Source: Lucinisca nassula (taxonomy: Eukaryota; Mollusca; Bivalvia; Lucinida; Lucinidae). Taken from it: a DNA stretch of 64,000 nucleotides. Shown here in pieces: positions 21,201 to 26,502 of the stretch (position 1 is the stretch's first letter; each line of letters opens with the position of its first letter). The stretch lies in the NCBI GenBank assembly GCA_963580285.1, contig OY757026.1, forward strand, positions 68,697,396-68,761,395. The letters run 5' to 3'. The notes below the pieces were generated by a model that saw only the letters and a list, made by a program, of their open reading frames with translations, was not told where the DNA came from and did no database searches. Made by a program: the position numbers and the translations under genes.

Positions 21201-23924
21201 TACCCAGCATGCGAAGCATTTAGATTTTGTGTTTTTATTCAGCCCAGCTATGCATGAAATTGTTCTACACAGACTTATTAAAATTAGCATTACCGCTATT
21301 TTATGCTGATGTGAGCATACATGCAATGTCCACCGGCAAAACACCTAATTTGTTGATACATGTTTCTAAATACATGCACCATGGCCAAGTAGCGTCCCGC
21401 CAATCGGGGCTTTGACTTAGATTGGGCTGCATGGTGCCCCAGACTCAGAGCTGAAACCGACATACAACCGCGCAACCTGCAGTTTAGCAGTACTATATTT
21501 GTCGTCGTTTCATTATAGTGCAAATACAGTAAAATTCTTATATGAAGACCACCTTTGGGACTGTTCAAAAGTGGTCTTTAAGACCACTTTTGAATAGTAC
21601 CAAAGGTGGTCTCTGACCAGAGGACAGTGTATGCAGAAAAGACAAAGAAAGAATAACTGCCACCTACTAAATAAGCTTCTAAAATCAGAATTAGTCTTAA
21701 TTTTAGGTGGTCTTAATAGCGGAATATTACATGTACTTCAAAACACAATGGCACCAGAACAAGAATTTTCGACACAAGTGACATGTTTCTCAAAATACAA
21801 AGAAACCCTAATCCATAAAACGGGGGCGGAGCTTAGCGATTGTCGCCAACGCCCAATCAGATCGTAGAGAACCATGGTTTAGAATGATGTCATTTGGTGA
21901 CACTGAAAATCATGTAACCCGATGCGTTCATAGAAGTATATTTACATTTCCAGTGTAAAGTAAACTGTAAACCTATAGAAAACAATTGCGTTCATAATTC
22001 CATGAACGCATCGAATCGCGTGCTATTAAGTGACGTCATTCTAAACCATTGTTCTCTACGGGCGTTGATGACGTCAACGCTGCTCCGCTCTTCGTAGAAA
22101 AACAGTGTGTAAATGTTTTGCAACTTTAAAGCGTTGCCCTACAAGCATCTTTTTTGCCCAGTGATGAGGGGCAAATAATGTAAATATAAAAAATAAATTA
22201 ATTTTTCTGCTTTTCATGAAGGTATGAACGGCAGTGGTTCGCTAGCAAAGTTTACATGAACCCCTTCGGGGTTTATTTACTTTGCACGCGACCCACTGCG
22301 TTCATACTTCCATGAACTGCAGAAAAATAAATTTCATTTCTTAAATGAACTACATTGTATCATATTAGGTTTTACACTGAAATCTAAAGATTACAATTAC
22401 ACATCCGTGTGACAAAGTCCAATCTTACATATTTCCAAAACTAGCATTTTTCTTATGAAAATGTATGATATTTTTCTTATTTATACTCAAACCATAGGTT
22501 CTGTGTTCTCGCTGGAATAGCCTAAATGAGGCATTTCTAATTAATACCAACAACCAGAAATAAAAAATAAGGTTTACCACCCGTAAACCCAAGTTTTCGT
22601 TGTATATAGTGGGGTTTGGTGGGGTGTTCATTTCACGACCTTGCTAACCTGATGCAAAGCCGGTAGCTTTAAAATCTAGATTGGCCAGCATTGGATTAGG
22701 CAAACAGTGTAGACATAGATCAGATGCCACAGAACGCGGCCTCTGATCAGAATTTACACTGCATAAAAAACAGGAATTTAACTCTTGTCCTGCTGAGCCC
22801 GGATATGCCTTATCTTTGAAACAATGTAGATTCAGATCAGATGGCTTCTGAAGAAGCCATCTGATCAGGATCTTCATTGTTTGCCATCCAGTTTATGAAT
22901 TTGTTGCAATAATTTGCATCAAGTAATCTGATTGGCTGAGAATCAGTAGTGGGTGTGACATATTTAAATATTCAGCAGGACAAGGGTTAAGGGTTAAACG
23001 CTCCGTTCATGACTATTTTCCCAAGGTCAGTGTTGTTAGTGCTTTGATATTCATATTTTATCTCCTGTATTGTTTGGTTTGCTGTATTGGAGTTTAACGG
23101 CCCAGTCAACACTTTTTAGGTTGTTTTTCAGCCGGTCAGTTTAGCTATCCACACTTTCACTTGACAAGCTTATACGTATGCGGTTAACTAGTACAGTGCG
23201 CCTTCTTTCGCCACATTACGATAACACACCCGTGCGACATAGTGCATATTTCTCATCTCCAAAATGGCTACCTTTCTGATGAAAATCCCTGATATTTTTC
23301 TTATAAATACTGCAAACGTAGGTCGTTGGTGCTCGTTAGAACCGCCTCATTGAGGCGGTTCTAACAAGTACCCACAACCTAAATGAGGCGGTTCTAACGA
23401 GCACCCACGACTTATGTCTTGGAGCAGAAATAAGGAAAATAATGTATACCCCCTTAAACCCCAGTTTTCTCTATATAAAGTGGGGTTTAGGGGGGTCTTC
23501 ATTTGACGGACTTGTTCACGTGATGATAAACTGATAACTGCCCTTCTTGAATAAGCGGAAGGGAGAGAATGACCATAGGAAAGATTTCATGATCAATCTC
23601 CACGATTTTTATCTTCTTTATTTCAGTGTATCATGTAACGGTAACGACATACCAAGGATGGACCTCACCAAGTTTGCCCCAGGGGGTGGCAACGGAGGCG
23701 GTGGAGGTGACAACGGTGGAGATAACAATGGTGGAGGTAACAACGATGGAGATAACAATGGAGGAGGTAATAACGGTGGAGATAACAATGGTGGAGGTAG
23801 GAACGGTGGAGGTAACAACGATGGGGGCAGGGACGGTGGTCCTCCGCCAGGTGGCAGACCAAGAGACCTTGAACAGCAGATGGAAGAACTTTTGAGGGAG
23901 TTGAGCAAGCAAAAAGAAATATAA
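83..23924 (+). CDS. Animal haem peroxidase, C-terminal part (7 exons; 5' end outside window)
   Basis: Exons 83-243, 1779-1979, 10324-10405, 16154-16299, 18408-18571, 20646-20745 and 23627-23924 join in phase to 383 codons plus TAA. The product is the C-terminal part of a peroxidasin/myeloperoxidase-superfamily enzyme, which uses H2O2 to oxidise halides or phenolic substrates and is usually secreted. Visible family blocks are the helix MQKIVYDEFLPA, the proximal haem-ligand region YRMGHTWIP, RGRDHGVPSYNAFR, DIDLFTGALTE and GPTLDCIIGDQF. The distal-His exons and any signal peptide must lie left of base 1. Every internal exon has AG/GT boundaries and matching phases. The tail after the catalytic domain (last exon) is Gly/Asn/Asp-rich. 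Introns reach 8.3 kb and are packed with transposons. The superfamily is certain; the substrate is unknown. Confidence 0.95.
268..480. repeat. M3 element with GCAAACAGTG palindrome
   Basis: TTAACCCTTTTTGTACCAAA, TATATATAGCAGGAGTCC, then GCAAACAGTGGAGGCCCTGA, a perfect CAGACGCCGCGTTCTGCGG arm and GTACCCGTTTTGGGG. Copies recur across the window. Confidence 0.85.
969..1650. mobile_element. M1 MITE interrupted by a PLE tail
   Basis: Left piece TACAGTAAAATTTCGCAATTAAGACCACC at 962-1002, right piece from 1498 ending with the palindrome CAAAAGTGGTCTTTAAGACC and TAGGAATTGTACTGTA near 1650. The insert is the PLE tail 1003-1497. Confidence 0.75.
1003..1497 (-). mobile_element. PLE tail (subfamily A) inside an M1 MITE
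   Basis: From GTAGAAGTAAAACAAAGATC to CGATGGGCCCGACCAGAG. It contains a G-run at 1285-1302, where other copies have a shorter run. M1 sequence flanks it on both sides (969-1002 and 1498-1650). Confidence 0.82.
1779..1979 (+). CDS. Peroxidase exon b (proximal haem His)
   Basis: Acceptor TTGCAG and donor GTGCGT. It completes Arg and reads MGHTWIPRNM, the block whose His is the proximal iron ligand in this superfamily. It continues through FNPSLTYLN and VNGMAGLTYW to ETDR. Confidence 0.95.
2020..2589. other. No gene; small hairpin only
   Basis: One hairpin (AAAGAAAAGAATTTGCTTCT against AGCAAATTCTTTTCTTT, 2140-2185), perhaps an old M10-like copy. Otherwise nothing recognised in this peroxidase intron stretch. 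Confidence 0.5.
2590..3452 (+). pseudogene. Mariner transposase relic
   Basis: Decayed Tc1/mariner-superfamily transposase (cut-and-paste, DD34D). Readable blocks in shifting frames are PRPGRPVNVATLEMVNKV, MTDRRVTEIYIAG, GISQERVHSILTEDL, VTLDETWVHHF (first Asp), SKQWKHPGSSTPKKA and, near 3340, LFH-stop-DNASVH (second Asp), then HPPYSPNLAPSD (third Asp). Several frameshifts and stops are present. The 3' end is cut off at the third Asp by a PLE tail, and no terminal inverted repeats were found. Confidence 0.88.
3453..3643 (+). mobile_element. PLE tail fragment fused to mariner relic
   Basis: Last about 190 bases of a subfamily-A tail (TTTGGATGGCCATATGGCC to TTTACTTCTACTTTG), starting within the mariner transposase at its LAPSD codons. 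Confidence 0.8.
4010..4512 (+). mobile_element. PLE tail, subfamily A
   Basis: Runs from GGAGTCTAACTGTTGG to TTTACTTCTACTTTG. The small hydrophobic frame common to these tails is open at 4271-4465. Confidence 0.85.
4513..6140. repeat. Diverged tandem repeat, unit about 190 bases
   Basis: Repeated landmarks in order are ATCCTCAxCAAACTTGCAG, GTAATAAGGACAG, AAATCTTGGACAAGTTCG, TTGGGxCAGATTGGA, TTGTTCATGTGxGAGT, CACTTGCCCTTAGTC, TTCCATAGACCTATA and GGGGAAAATGTTGTCC. At least seven partial to complete units are visible. They abut a PLE tail on the left. No coding frame is kept across units. Confidence 0.75.
6211..6900 (-). mobile_element. PLE-4, 3' part: subfamily-B tail and end of RT
   Basis: Tail from 6211 (AAGAAGTGAAGGCAATGATC) to about 6690, then the RT C-terminus up to 6900. 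The reading at 6694-6927 matches FRKIYNRNNFSTQFRKII and RQTACMVVN of the other copies. It is interrupted at 6900 by an M1-type element and resumes at 7678. Confidence 0.85.
6901..7677. mobile_element. Long M1-type element (TA target) inserted in PLE-4
   Basis: Starts CAGTGAAATTCCGCTATTA and ends TAAGTGGAATTCTACTG, with TA on each side. Removing it restores the PLE-4 RT sequence across the junction. Several internal AAAAGTGGTCTTAATAGCG repeats suggest a nested or composite structure. CAGT ends with TA duplication are typical of Tc1/mariner-like non-autonomous elements. Confidence 0.82.
7678..8238 (-). mobile_element. PLE-4, RT part upstream of the insertion
   Basis: Continues the RT: 7955-7641 gives YGVYISQLIRFARVCSH and FYRRHSDLISKFNIGLK, and 8277-8038 gives AFSSTSRYLDDLLNID (motif C) and ISQIYPLELQLN. 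At 7946-8050 a perfect hairpin replaces the normal sequence. At 8238 the copy ends and joins the tail of another unit. Confidence 0.85.
8239..8712 (-). mobile_element. PLE tail (subfamily A) joined head-to-tail to PLE-4
   Basis: A tail of about 470 bases (TAAGTAGAAGTAAAACAAAG to CCAACAGTTAGACTC), missing 30-40 bases around 8379. On the - strand its 3' end runs straight into the PLE-4 body, giving the tandem tail-body arrangement also seen at 25121. Confidence 0.82.
8808..9048. repeat. M3 element, inverse orientation, with 27-base A run
   Basis: TTAACCCATTTAGTACCAG to ATACATAAAGGGTT, with GACGCCGCAGAACGCGGCG and an A run at 8939-8966. Confidence 0.85.
9178..9418. mobile_element. M6 MITE
   Basis: CCCGAGATTATAAAACA to TTTTATAACCTCGGG, with TTTTCATGCTCAACTC near both ends and an inner hairpin AAATGCCAACAATTGTTGG. 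Confidence 0.88.
9608..9826 (-). repeat. S3 tRNA-derived SINE with ATT tail
   Basis: On the - strand GGAGCGCTGTGGTGCAGTGG (A box), GGTTCGATCCCCGCATG (B box), CAAGAGACTTTATCC, AAGAGGGCCACATGG and an (ATT)n tail. Followed on the right by an S4 fragment (9840-9960). Confidence 0.85.
10324..10405 (+). CDS. Peroxidase exon c
   Basis: An 82-base exon between ATTTCAG and GTAATT encoding IVEDIARNRLFED to SLNIQ. The usual family context is a helix followed directly by RGRDHG, which begins the next exon. Phase is 2 in, 0 out. It lies beyond an 8.3-kb intron and just upstream of a hAT-like MITE. Confidence 0.92.
10445..10828. mobile_element. hAT-like MITE (M7), second copy
   Basis: Same element as 13550-13940: ends TAAGGCTGGC and GCCAGCTCTA, same internal order, and the GCAAACAGTG palindrome in the same place (10591-10661). 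The flanking octamers (GTTAGGGG, GTTGCCCT) do not match, so the target duplication is lost or was never present. Confidence 0.82.
11161..11338. repeat. Foldback sequence, 178 bases
   Basis: ATTAGGGGATAACTGTA and TACAGTTATCCCCATTCTAAT enclose arms containing AAAATTGTCATTTGGGGAGG, AAATCGxxGGTTTTACGGTC and TTTTACG, with a short loop near 11255. Near-complete inverted repeat. Confidence 0.88.
11812..12042. mobile_element. M6 MITE, second copy
   Basis: CCCGAGGTTATATTTTTTC to CGTATAACCTTGGGG with the same inner hairpin (TGCCAACATTTGTTGGCA), about 230 bases. Confidence 0.86.
12240..12560. repeat. M9 repeat with hairpin
   Basis: Shares TGACGTCAACGCTGTTCCGCT, TTTCGCCCAGTGATGAGGGG and AATTTTTCTGCTTTTC with 21990-22345. 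The hairpin AGTATGAACGGCAG/CTGCGTTCATACT is decayed here. Confidence 0.75.
12561..13012. other. No gene recognised
   Basis: AT-rich intron sequence. A segment near 12925-12985 (GTACTGGTGGGTCGATTG) recurs at 49305-49345, so at least this part is repeated. Confidence 0.5.
13013..13160. repeat. Two M3 palindromes side by side
   Basis: First decayed copy with GACACTGCGTTTTTCGGTG (13020-13070), then a good copy with CAGACGCCGCGTTCTGCGG ending CACTGTTTGCC. Confidence 0.8.
13550..13940. mobile_element. hAT-like MITE (M7) with 8-bp target duplication
   Basis: Inverted ends TAAGGCTGAC and GCCAGCCCTA, flanked by CTGATGAG at 13542-13549 and 13941-13948. Subterminal AATCGATTATC-type motifs lie in both halves. 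The interior contains the GCAAACAGTG palindrome (13696-13763). Confidence 0.88.
14118..14395 (+). repeat. S4 SINE (tRNA-like head)
   Basis: CTGACTGGTGATCAGGAGG, B box GGGTTCGATACCTGCCGGG, TCTTTCGTGGAGGTTGATC, to GTTGACTGGGCCGTTAAAC and CAAACAAACAAAC. The 3' end closely resembles that of S1. Inserted in a PLE tail. Confidence 0.84.
14702..14912. mobile_element. M1 MITE
   Basis: About 210 bases from CAGAAAAATGCCGCTATTAA to AATACAGGAATTTACTG, with the internal hairpin GTTCAAAAGTGGTC/GACCACTTTTGAAC. Confidence 0.82.
15050..15263. mobile_element. M1 MITE
   Basis: TTACAGTAAAATTCCGATA to TATCGGAATTTTACTGTA. Well-preserved terminal inverted repeats and a central hairpin near 15075-15135. Confidence 0.85.
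15317..15567. mobile_element. M2 foldback MITE (CACGAAA/AACACAC-type ends)
   Basis: AAGTCCGTGAAATGAAC to TGTGTTATCGTAATGTG, with CCCCACTTTATATA, ACATAGGTTGTGGGTACTCG and its inverse around a short loop. The central GAACCGCCTC motif is decayed here. Confidence 0.75.
15617..16128. mobile_element. M10 element containing an inserted M2 MITE
   Basis: Outer pieces TTAAGGGGAATGGGAACACC to GCCCTGTCCCACTGA (15617-15713) and AGGAGTTGACCCCTATTG to CAATTCCTCTTTAAG (16045-16128) match the uninterrupted copies at 16490 and 38757. The insert 15714-16044 is an M2 MITE with TAGAACCGCCTCGATGAGG. Confidence 0.75.
16154..16299 (+). CDS. Peroxidase exon d (RGRDHG block)
   Basis: TTTTCAG precedes AGA. The exon reads RGRDHGVPSYNAFRAFCG, the most diagnostic block of animal haem peroxidases, then LPTKWEEVANGG and a helix ending LLKVYA. 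Of two overlapping GT donors, the one after 16299 is chosen because only it keeps phase with exon e. Confidence 0.95.
16490..16722. mobile_element. M10 element
   Basis: From about TGTGAGACCTGACAAAATTTTC through CCATTTTTCAAAGGGAGACA, GCCCTGTCCCACC and AAGAGTTGACCCCTATTGGC to TATCCATTCCCCTTAA. A decayed hairpin TCTCTTAAACGG/CCTTTAAGAG lies in the middle. Confidence 0.68.
16790..17073. mobile_element. M2 foldback MITE
   Basis: Terminal inverted repeats ATTACGCAAACACGCCTAT and ATAGGCGTGTTTTCGTGAT around the palindrome AACCGCCTCATCGAGGCGG and AAATATAGATTGTGGGCAC. Asymmetric A+T and CCCCAAACC segments lie between. Confidence 0.85.
17585..17702. repeat. Exact tandem duplication with C runs
   Basis: TATGAACATTTACTATTTATTC to AAAAAGCCCCC and GTCA occurs twice in a row (about 60 bases each), differing by small changes. 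Confidence 0.9.
17735..18030 (-). repeat. S1 SINE
   Basis: Antisense copy: CGTCCCCGTCAACACTA, AGACGTTGCTTCCAA, CCAGTACTCATGTGCGG and CCCCGATGGGCGGGGGC. The S1 family is about 300 bases and ends in sense as GACGTTAAAC plus (CAAA)n. Its 5' end, GGCCCCGCCCATCGGGGC, is not clearly tRNA-like. A short fragment lies at 11650-11715. Confidence 0.82.
18192..18342 (-). repeat. S2 tRNA-derived SINE
   Basis: On the - strand: A box TGGTGTAGTGGTAACGC and B-box region GCAGGATCGCTCCCGG, then CCAGACTTTCGGATGAG, CCGACGTCCCGTCTCC, TGGTGGGACGTAAAAC. The two boxes are an internal RNA polymerase III promoter. Confidence 0.83.
18408..18571 (+). CDS. Peroxidase exon e
   Basis: Acceptor CTTACAG and donor GTAAGT. 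It encodes SPQDIDLFTGALTESP, GPTLDCIIGDQF and YGDRFWYQNPDTG, the conserved C-terminal catalytic-domain segment. It enters and leaves in phases matching exons d and f. Confidence 0.95.
18655..18945. mobile_element. M2 foldback MITE
   Basis: AGCATCACGAAAACAGGCC to TTGTATAGGCGTGTTAGCG, with central AACCGCCTCGATGAGGCGG. In the intron just after peroxidase exon e. Confidence 0.82.
19255..19452 (+). repeat. S4 SINE fragment
   Basis: GAAGGGCGGTTGTCAGC, CCGGCTTGACATGATC and GTTGACTGGGCCAGTAAAATC, ending CAAACAAACAAAAAC-like. The head is missing. Confidence 0.7.
19475..19665. repeat. M3 element, decayed, inverse orientation
   Basis: TATTGGAAACCTCAAAACG, AAGCAGTGTAGGCCCAGATC, TTCGTTGTTTGCAG and ATGGACTCCTGCCAAATAT, ending TGTACAAAACGGATTAA. 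A smaller palindrome of the same type lies at 19075-19145. Confidence 0.72.
19690..19937. mobile_element. M1 MITE, rearranged, 3' end occupied by an S1 SINE
   Basis: From GGTGAAATTTTCTATATTA. The internal palindrome is expanded by an extra GTGGTCTTTAAGACC copy (19735-19810). The S1 SINE is inserted at its end with target duplication TAGATGGTCTTAAT. Confidence 0.72.
19938..20231 (-). repeat. S1 SINE with 14-bp target-site duplication
   Basis: Antisense copy bounded by TAGATGGTCTTAAT at 19924-19937 and 20232-20245. The duplicated target lies in an M1 MITE. The TG-rich edge (TTTGTTTTGTTTG) is the complement of the A-rich 3' tail, which fits retroposition. Confidence 0.88.
20247..20605. mobile_element. 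M4 pogo/Tigger-like MITE (TA target)
   Basis: CAGAGGACCTGCGATA to CGTTATAACGCGGGTCCTCTG, flanked by TA. Subterminal TCGTTATAACGAC repeats on both sides and a central ATTCTAACAAATGTCT hairpin remnant. In the last-but-one peroxidase intron. Confidence 0.85.
20646..20745 (+). CDS. Peroxidase exon f
   Basis: Acceptor TTTCAG. It encodes ELQAEIEKASMARILCDN to FLNANL, a typical family helix with the conserved Cys-Asp-Asn. The GT after 20745 is chosen over the GT four bases later because only this choice is in phase with the last exon. Confidence 0.92.
20800..21165. repeat. Inverted and direct repeats containing octamer ATGCAAAT
   Basis: Units of about 50-60 bases alternate in orientation around GACATCTCATGCAAAT and TTTTCTCGGGAAAA. 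Exact ATGCAAAT/ATTTGCAT occurs at 20838, 20899, 20923, 20984, 21078 and 21125. It sits at the start of the last peroxidase intron. Confidence 0.8.
21530..21731. mobile_element. M1 MITE
   Basis: TACAGTAAAATTCTTATA to ATAGCGGAATATTACATG, with the central hairpin of GTGGTCTTTAAGACCAC. Confidence 0.82.
21870..22345. repeat. M9 repeat with hairpin, longer copy
   Basis: Begins near GAACCATGGTTTAGAATG, which recurs inverted at 22045 (CTAAACCATTGTTCTC). Then the shared block and a strong hairpin of TATGAACGGCAGTGG and CCACTGCGTTCATA around AACCCCTTCGGGGTT (22210-22335). Confidence 0.8.
22430..22648. mobile_element. M2 foldback MITE, decayed
   Basis: Contains TGATATTTTTCTTATTTATAC, ACCATAGGTTCTGTG, a damaged centre, CCCGTAAACCCAAG, TATATAGTGGGGTTTGG and TTTCACGACCTTG. 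Confidence 0.7.
22697..22885. repeat. Two M3-type palindromes
   Basis: AACAGTGTAGACATAGATC to ACACTGCAT, then AATGTAGATTCAGATCAGATGG with a perfect ATGGCTTCTGAAGAAGCCAT centre, ending TTCATTGTTTGCC. Confidence 0.75.
23075..23605 (-). repeat. S4 SINE split by an M2 MITE, abutting the last peroxidase exon
   Basis: S4 antisense pieces 23075-23220 (GGAGTTTAACGGCCCAGTC to GCGCCTTCTTTCGCCA) and 23530-23605 (CTGCCCTTCTTGAATAAGC to CAATCTCCACGA). Between them is an M2 MITE (about 23207-23528) with a doubled AGAACCGCCTC palindrome. Only about 21 bases of pyrimidine-rich DNA separate the SINE from exon base 23627. Confidence 0.78.
23627..23924 (+). CDS. Peroxidase last exon with Gly/Asn/Asp-rich tail
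   Basis: Starts after TTTCAG and reads VSCNGNDIPRMDLTKF, the usual end of the peroxidase fold. About 55 residues of imperfect GGN/GDN/GGR repeats follow, then a Pro-Gly segment and a charged heptad-like helix (LEQQMEELLRELSKQKEI) before TAA at 23922. The repeats come from a GGTGGAGATAACAATGG-like DNA repeat, so tail length may vary between alleles. The acceptor tract directly abuts a SINE fragment. Confidence 0.9.
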
Positions 23925-24112
23925 TCAGAGGATGTCTTAAAGAGATCTTGCAAAAAGTTCTTTTTTTTTTTTTTTTTTTTTGCTTATTTTTTTTTATCAT
24001 ACTCAGATATTATATTGATTACTGATTACATGTACCCTTTTAATACCGACATTCAATAGTATGATAAAAATGATTTTAACAAAAGTTTAAATGGAATGAA
24101 ACCCTGTCTCTA

Positions 24113-24580
24113 TTATGAAAACATGCCTATACTAATACATTGTACATTTAACAACAAAAAATAAAAAAAAAAAAAAAAAATTAAGCTGAAAAAAATTATG
24201 TTATTTTTTTTATTTCTGCTCAAAATATAGATTATGGGTACACGTTAGAACCGCCTCATCGAGGCGGTTCTAACGAGTGCCCACAGTCTATATTTTAGAG
24301 CAGAAATATGAAAAATAAGGTTTACCCCTGTAAACCCCAGGTATACATTCAACAATATTTGAATACTCCAAGAAATTAATGTTGTGGGCATATGTTAGAA
24401 TTGTCTTGCCAAGGCATCCACAATATTTAACTCTGAGAAAAATAAATGTTGTTGATATTTCTTAGAATTGCCTTACCGAGGCAATTTTAACACATGTCCA
24501 TAATATTTATTTCTTGGAAATAAAGTTTGTGGATATTTGTTAGAATTGCCTTACTGAGGCAATTTTAACACATTTTCTAC
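24113..24580. repeat. M2 MITE followed by three smaller related hairpins
   Basis: M2 copy to about 24345 (AACCGCCTCATCGAGGCGG at centre, outer end absent). Then three units each of about 70 bases around TTAGAATTGCCTTACCGAGG and its complement, ending near 24580, in the peroxidase 3' flank. Confidence 0.7.
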
Positions 24581-24594
24581 CATTTGTACAAGTA

Positions 24595-24722
24595 AATAAA
24601 CCTGTCTGGTTGATTTCATGGAATTCAAACTAGATTAAAACAGACATGTATATGTTATGATCATTCTTTTTTAATTCTTTTTCATTGCACAAGTAAGTTG
24701 TTTTCATTTTGTAAGAAATAAA
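24595..24722 (+). other. Candidate polyadenylation signals of the peroxidase gene
   Basis: AATAAA occurs at 24595-24600 and 24717-24722, about 0.7-0.8 kb after the stop codon in AT-rich sequence. An earlier AATAAA near 24160 sits in an A-run beside a MITE and is less convincing. No transcript evidence is available. Confidence 0.35.
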
Positions 24723-24857
24723 CATTTGATACATGTACATATACTTGTTATGTTTAATTTGTTAGACTCTATCTATACCATGACATATGAAGTGCAGGTG
24801 TAGTTCACTCTACATTCGTTCGTCTATTCATTTGTCTATCTGTTCAGCTTTTTATCT

Positions 24858-24924
24858 GTTCATCAACATATACGTGAAGGTTTTGCATCAAAGTGCAAAA
24901 CCTTGACGTATATGTTGATGAACA
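24858..24924. repeat. Near-perfect hairpin
   Basis: TTCATCAACATATACGT, GAAGGTTTTGCA and their complement with a 6-9 base loop, followed by doubled GGATGATCCTAGGATG. It lies just upstream of the PLE cluster. Confidence 0.85.
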
Positions 24925-25000
24925 AATTGATCCTAGGATGATCCTAGGATGCTTATAACAGGTCGTATAGGATCAATTTGTTTTTTTTTGTTATTATTAT

Positions 25001-25121
25001 TTTGTTTAGGTTTCCATTATGGTCTGGTCGCTTAATGTTTGTGTTTCTTTCCCTTTGGTGTCTTTGATGGGTGGAGTAAGTTAATTGTATCGATTCATGA
25101 TCTTTGTTTTACTTCTACTTT
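25001..25121 (+). mobile_element. PLE 3' tail directly upstream of PLE-1 (pseudo-LTR-like)
   Basis: Last 120 bases of the PLE tail (GGTTTCCATTATGGTCTGG to ACTTCTACTT). It follows a T-run and an ATT microsatellite and is joined without spacer to the start of PLE-1. A 5'-truncated copy placed head-to-tail before a longer copy is the pseudo-LTR layout of Penelope-like elements. Confidence 0.75.
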
Positions 25122-25487
25122 GCATATAGGGCTGTTTTGTTTGTGCCGTGTGGCGGCTGTAAACGGTCTCCCCGTACATACATTTAATGATCTCATTTTT
25201 CCAATCCTCAGGGATTGCTTATGCAATTGCTTTTCACTGATCCATCAATTGACATCCTTTAGATACCTGTTGAAGGTCATTATTAAACCGATGTTCGTTC
25301 CTCGTTGTATAACAACTGCTTGTTTGACATCCCTGAACTTTAAGTAGACTTAGATGTTTTATTTGCTTTTGTTGTACCTTCCTTCTATTCGAAGGAATTA
25401 TCCTCAGTAATTTTATATGCTGTTTTACATAATGACCGGTATGAAGATTGCTTTAGTTTTGACGGTATCAAAACCTTCTAAACCCAC

Positions 25488-26369
25488 ATGAATATCACAA
25501 ATACATTTAAAATATCAATATCACCCCTTAGGTTACACTCTGCTTCTTCTGTACGGATTCCCCATTCTAATAAGAACTTTAATACTATGTTGCCTTCGGT
25601 ATTGGTTAGAGCCTTAAATTTGTCTTCTGTAACTTCAGTTAATCTCAATGGAGCAGGCAATACCAATGTTTTTGGGAGTAGTCTTCGTATAAGACTATCT
25701 CTTCTCAAATCGCCCATCCTTCGAAAATATACTAATCCGTGAAAAAGAAGTGGAATGTATCCTAGTATTTCTAAGTGCAATGCCAAGAGGTGCAGATGTT
25801 GTTCGCATTTAAGCACTGCGTCTACCGTTACTTCATCTGTAAACGGTAGACGCTTCTCTGTAGTTAACATGTCTGATTTGACATGACAGTCTACAGATTT
25901 AATTTATCTAATTACATGACGTGCTGCAAACTGTAATATGCAGTACGGCGGTCAAACTAACCGCATGCTTAAAACTAGATTGAACGAGCACTATCGTAGA
26001 ATGAGTAAGCCTAAGAAAACTGACACTTTCTTGTACCGTCACTTTCGACGTACAGGTCATTCTGTAAATAACATTGTTATACAACCAGTGGAAAAACTTT
26101 ATTACGATGCAAATTCTACTTCTAGATTCAAAATAATCAAAACACATGAAGCTGAACTGAAATGGATTAAATTTTTATAGACCCCTTTTCCACTGTGTTT
26201 TAATGACAACATTTATCATGAGGGTAATATTTCCAGAATGCCGGACTTTGATATTTTCTCGCTTCTGGAATGTCGAAAACGCAGAACTAGATCTCACGGC
26301 ACCAGGAAAAATGGTAACTTTAAACGTAAGTTACGTGGGTTTAAACGAAACAATACTAGACTGAAGTGA
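25488..26369 (+). pseudogene. N-terminal zinc-finger and GIY-YIG endonuclease domain of PLE-1, with in-frame TGA codons
   Basis: From ATG 25488 the frame runs 230 codons to TAG at 26178, broken only by TGA at codons 85 (25740), 133 (25884) and 144 (25917). After the TAG it stays open to a TGA at 26367. Codons 97-107 hold C97, C102, C104, C105 and H107, a Cys/His zinc-binding cluster. IYLIT (GIY-like) and MQYGGQT at 151-157 (YIG-like) follow, then R164, H168, FLYRHFRRTGHS and HEAELKWIKFL. This is the GIY-YIG nuclease of Penelope-like elements, which nicks target DNA for priming. Placed before the RT it is the permuted (Naiad-type) order. TGA 133 and 144 lie where related elements, as I remember them, have Cys, so selenocysteine is possible. 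TAG 26178 and later breaks make this copy a pseudogene. Confidence 0.8.
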
Positions 26370-26502
26370 TTGTCAATTATATTATTAAATCATGGACGCC
26401 ACTCTATGCTTTCATTTTTTAAGTTCATCACCCGTTTCTGTTTTACGTCTTCTGGACACCGAGGCGAACAAATTCTACGATAGTTCTCATCAGTTATAAG
26501 AT

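Noticed and set aside
23618..24000. Pro/Leu/Ser- and His-rich frames opposite the last peroxidase exon
   Set aside because: Antisense and off-frame readings of the GGN/GDN repeat; no splice or family support.
25478..25870. 130-codon frame on the - strand
   Set aside because: Shadow of the PLE-1 endonuclease region, whose + strand frame shows family motifs.
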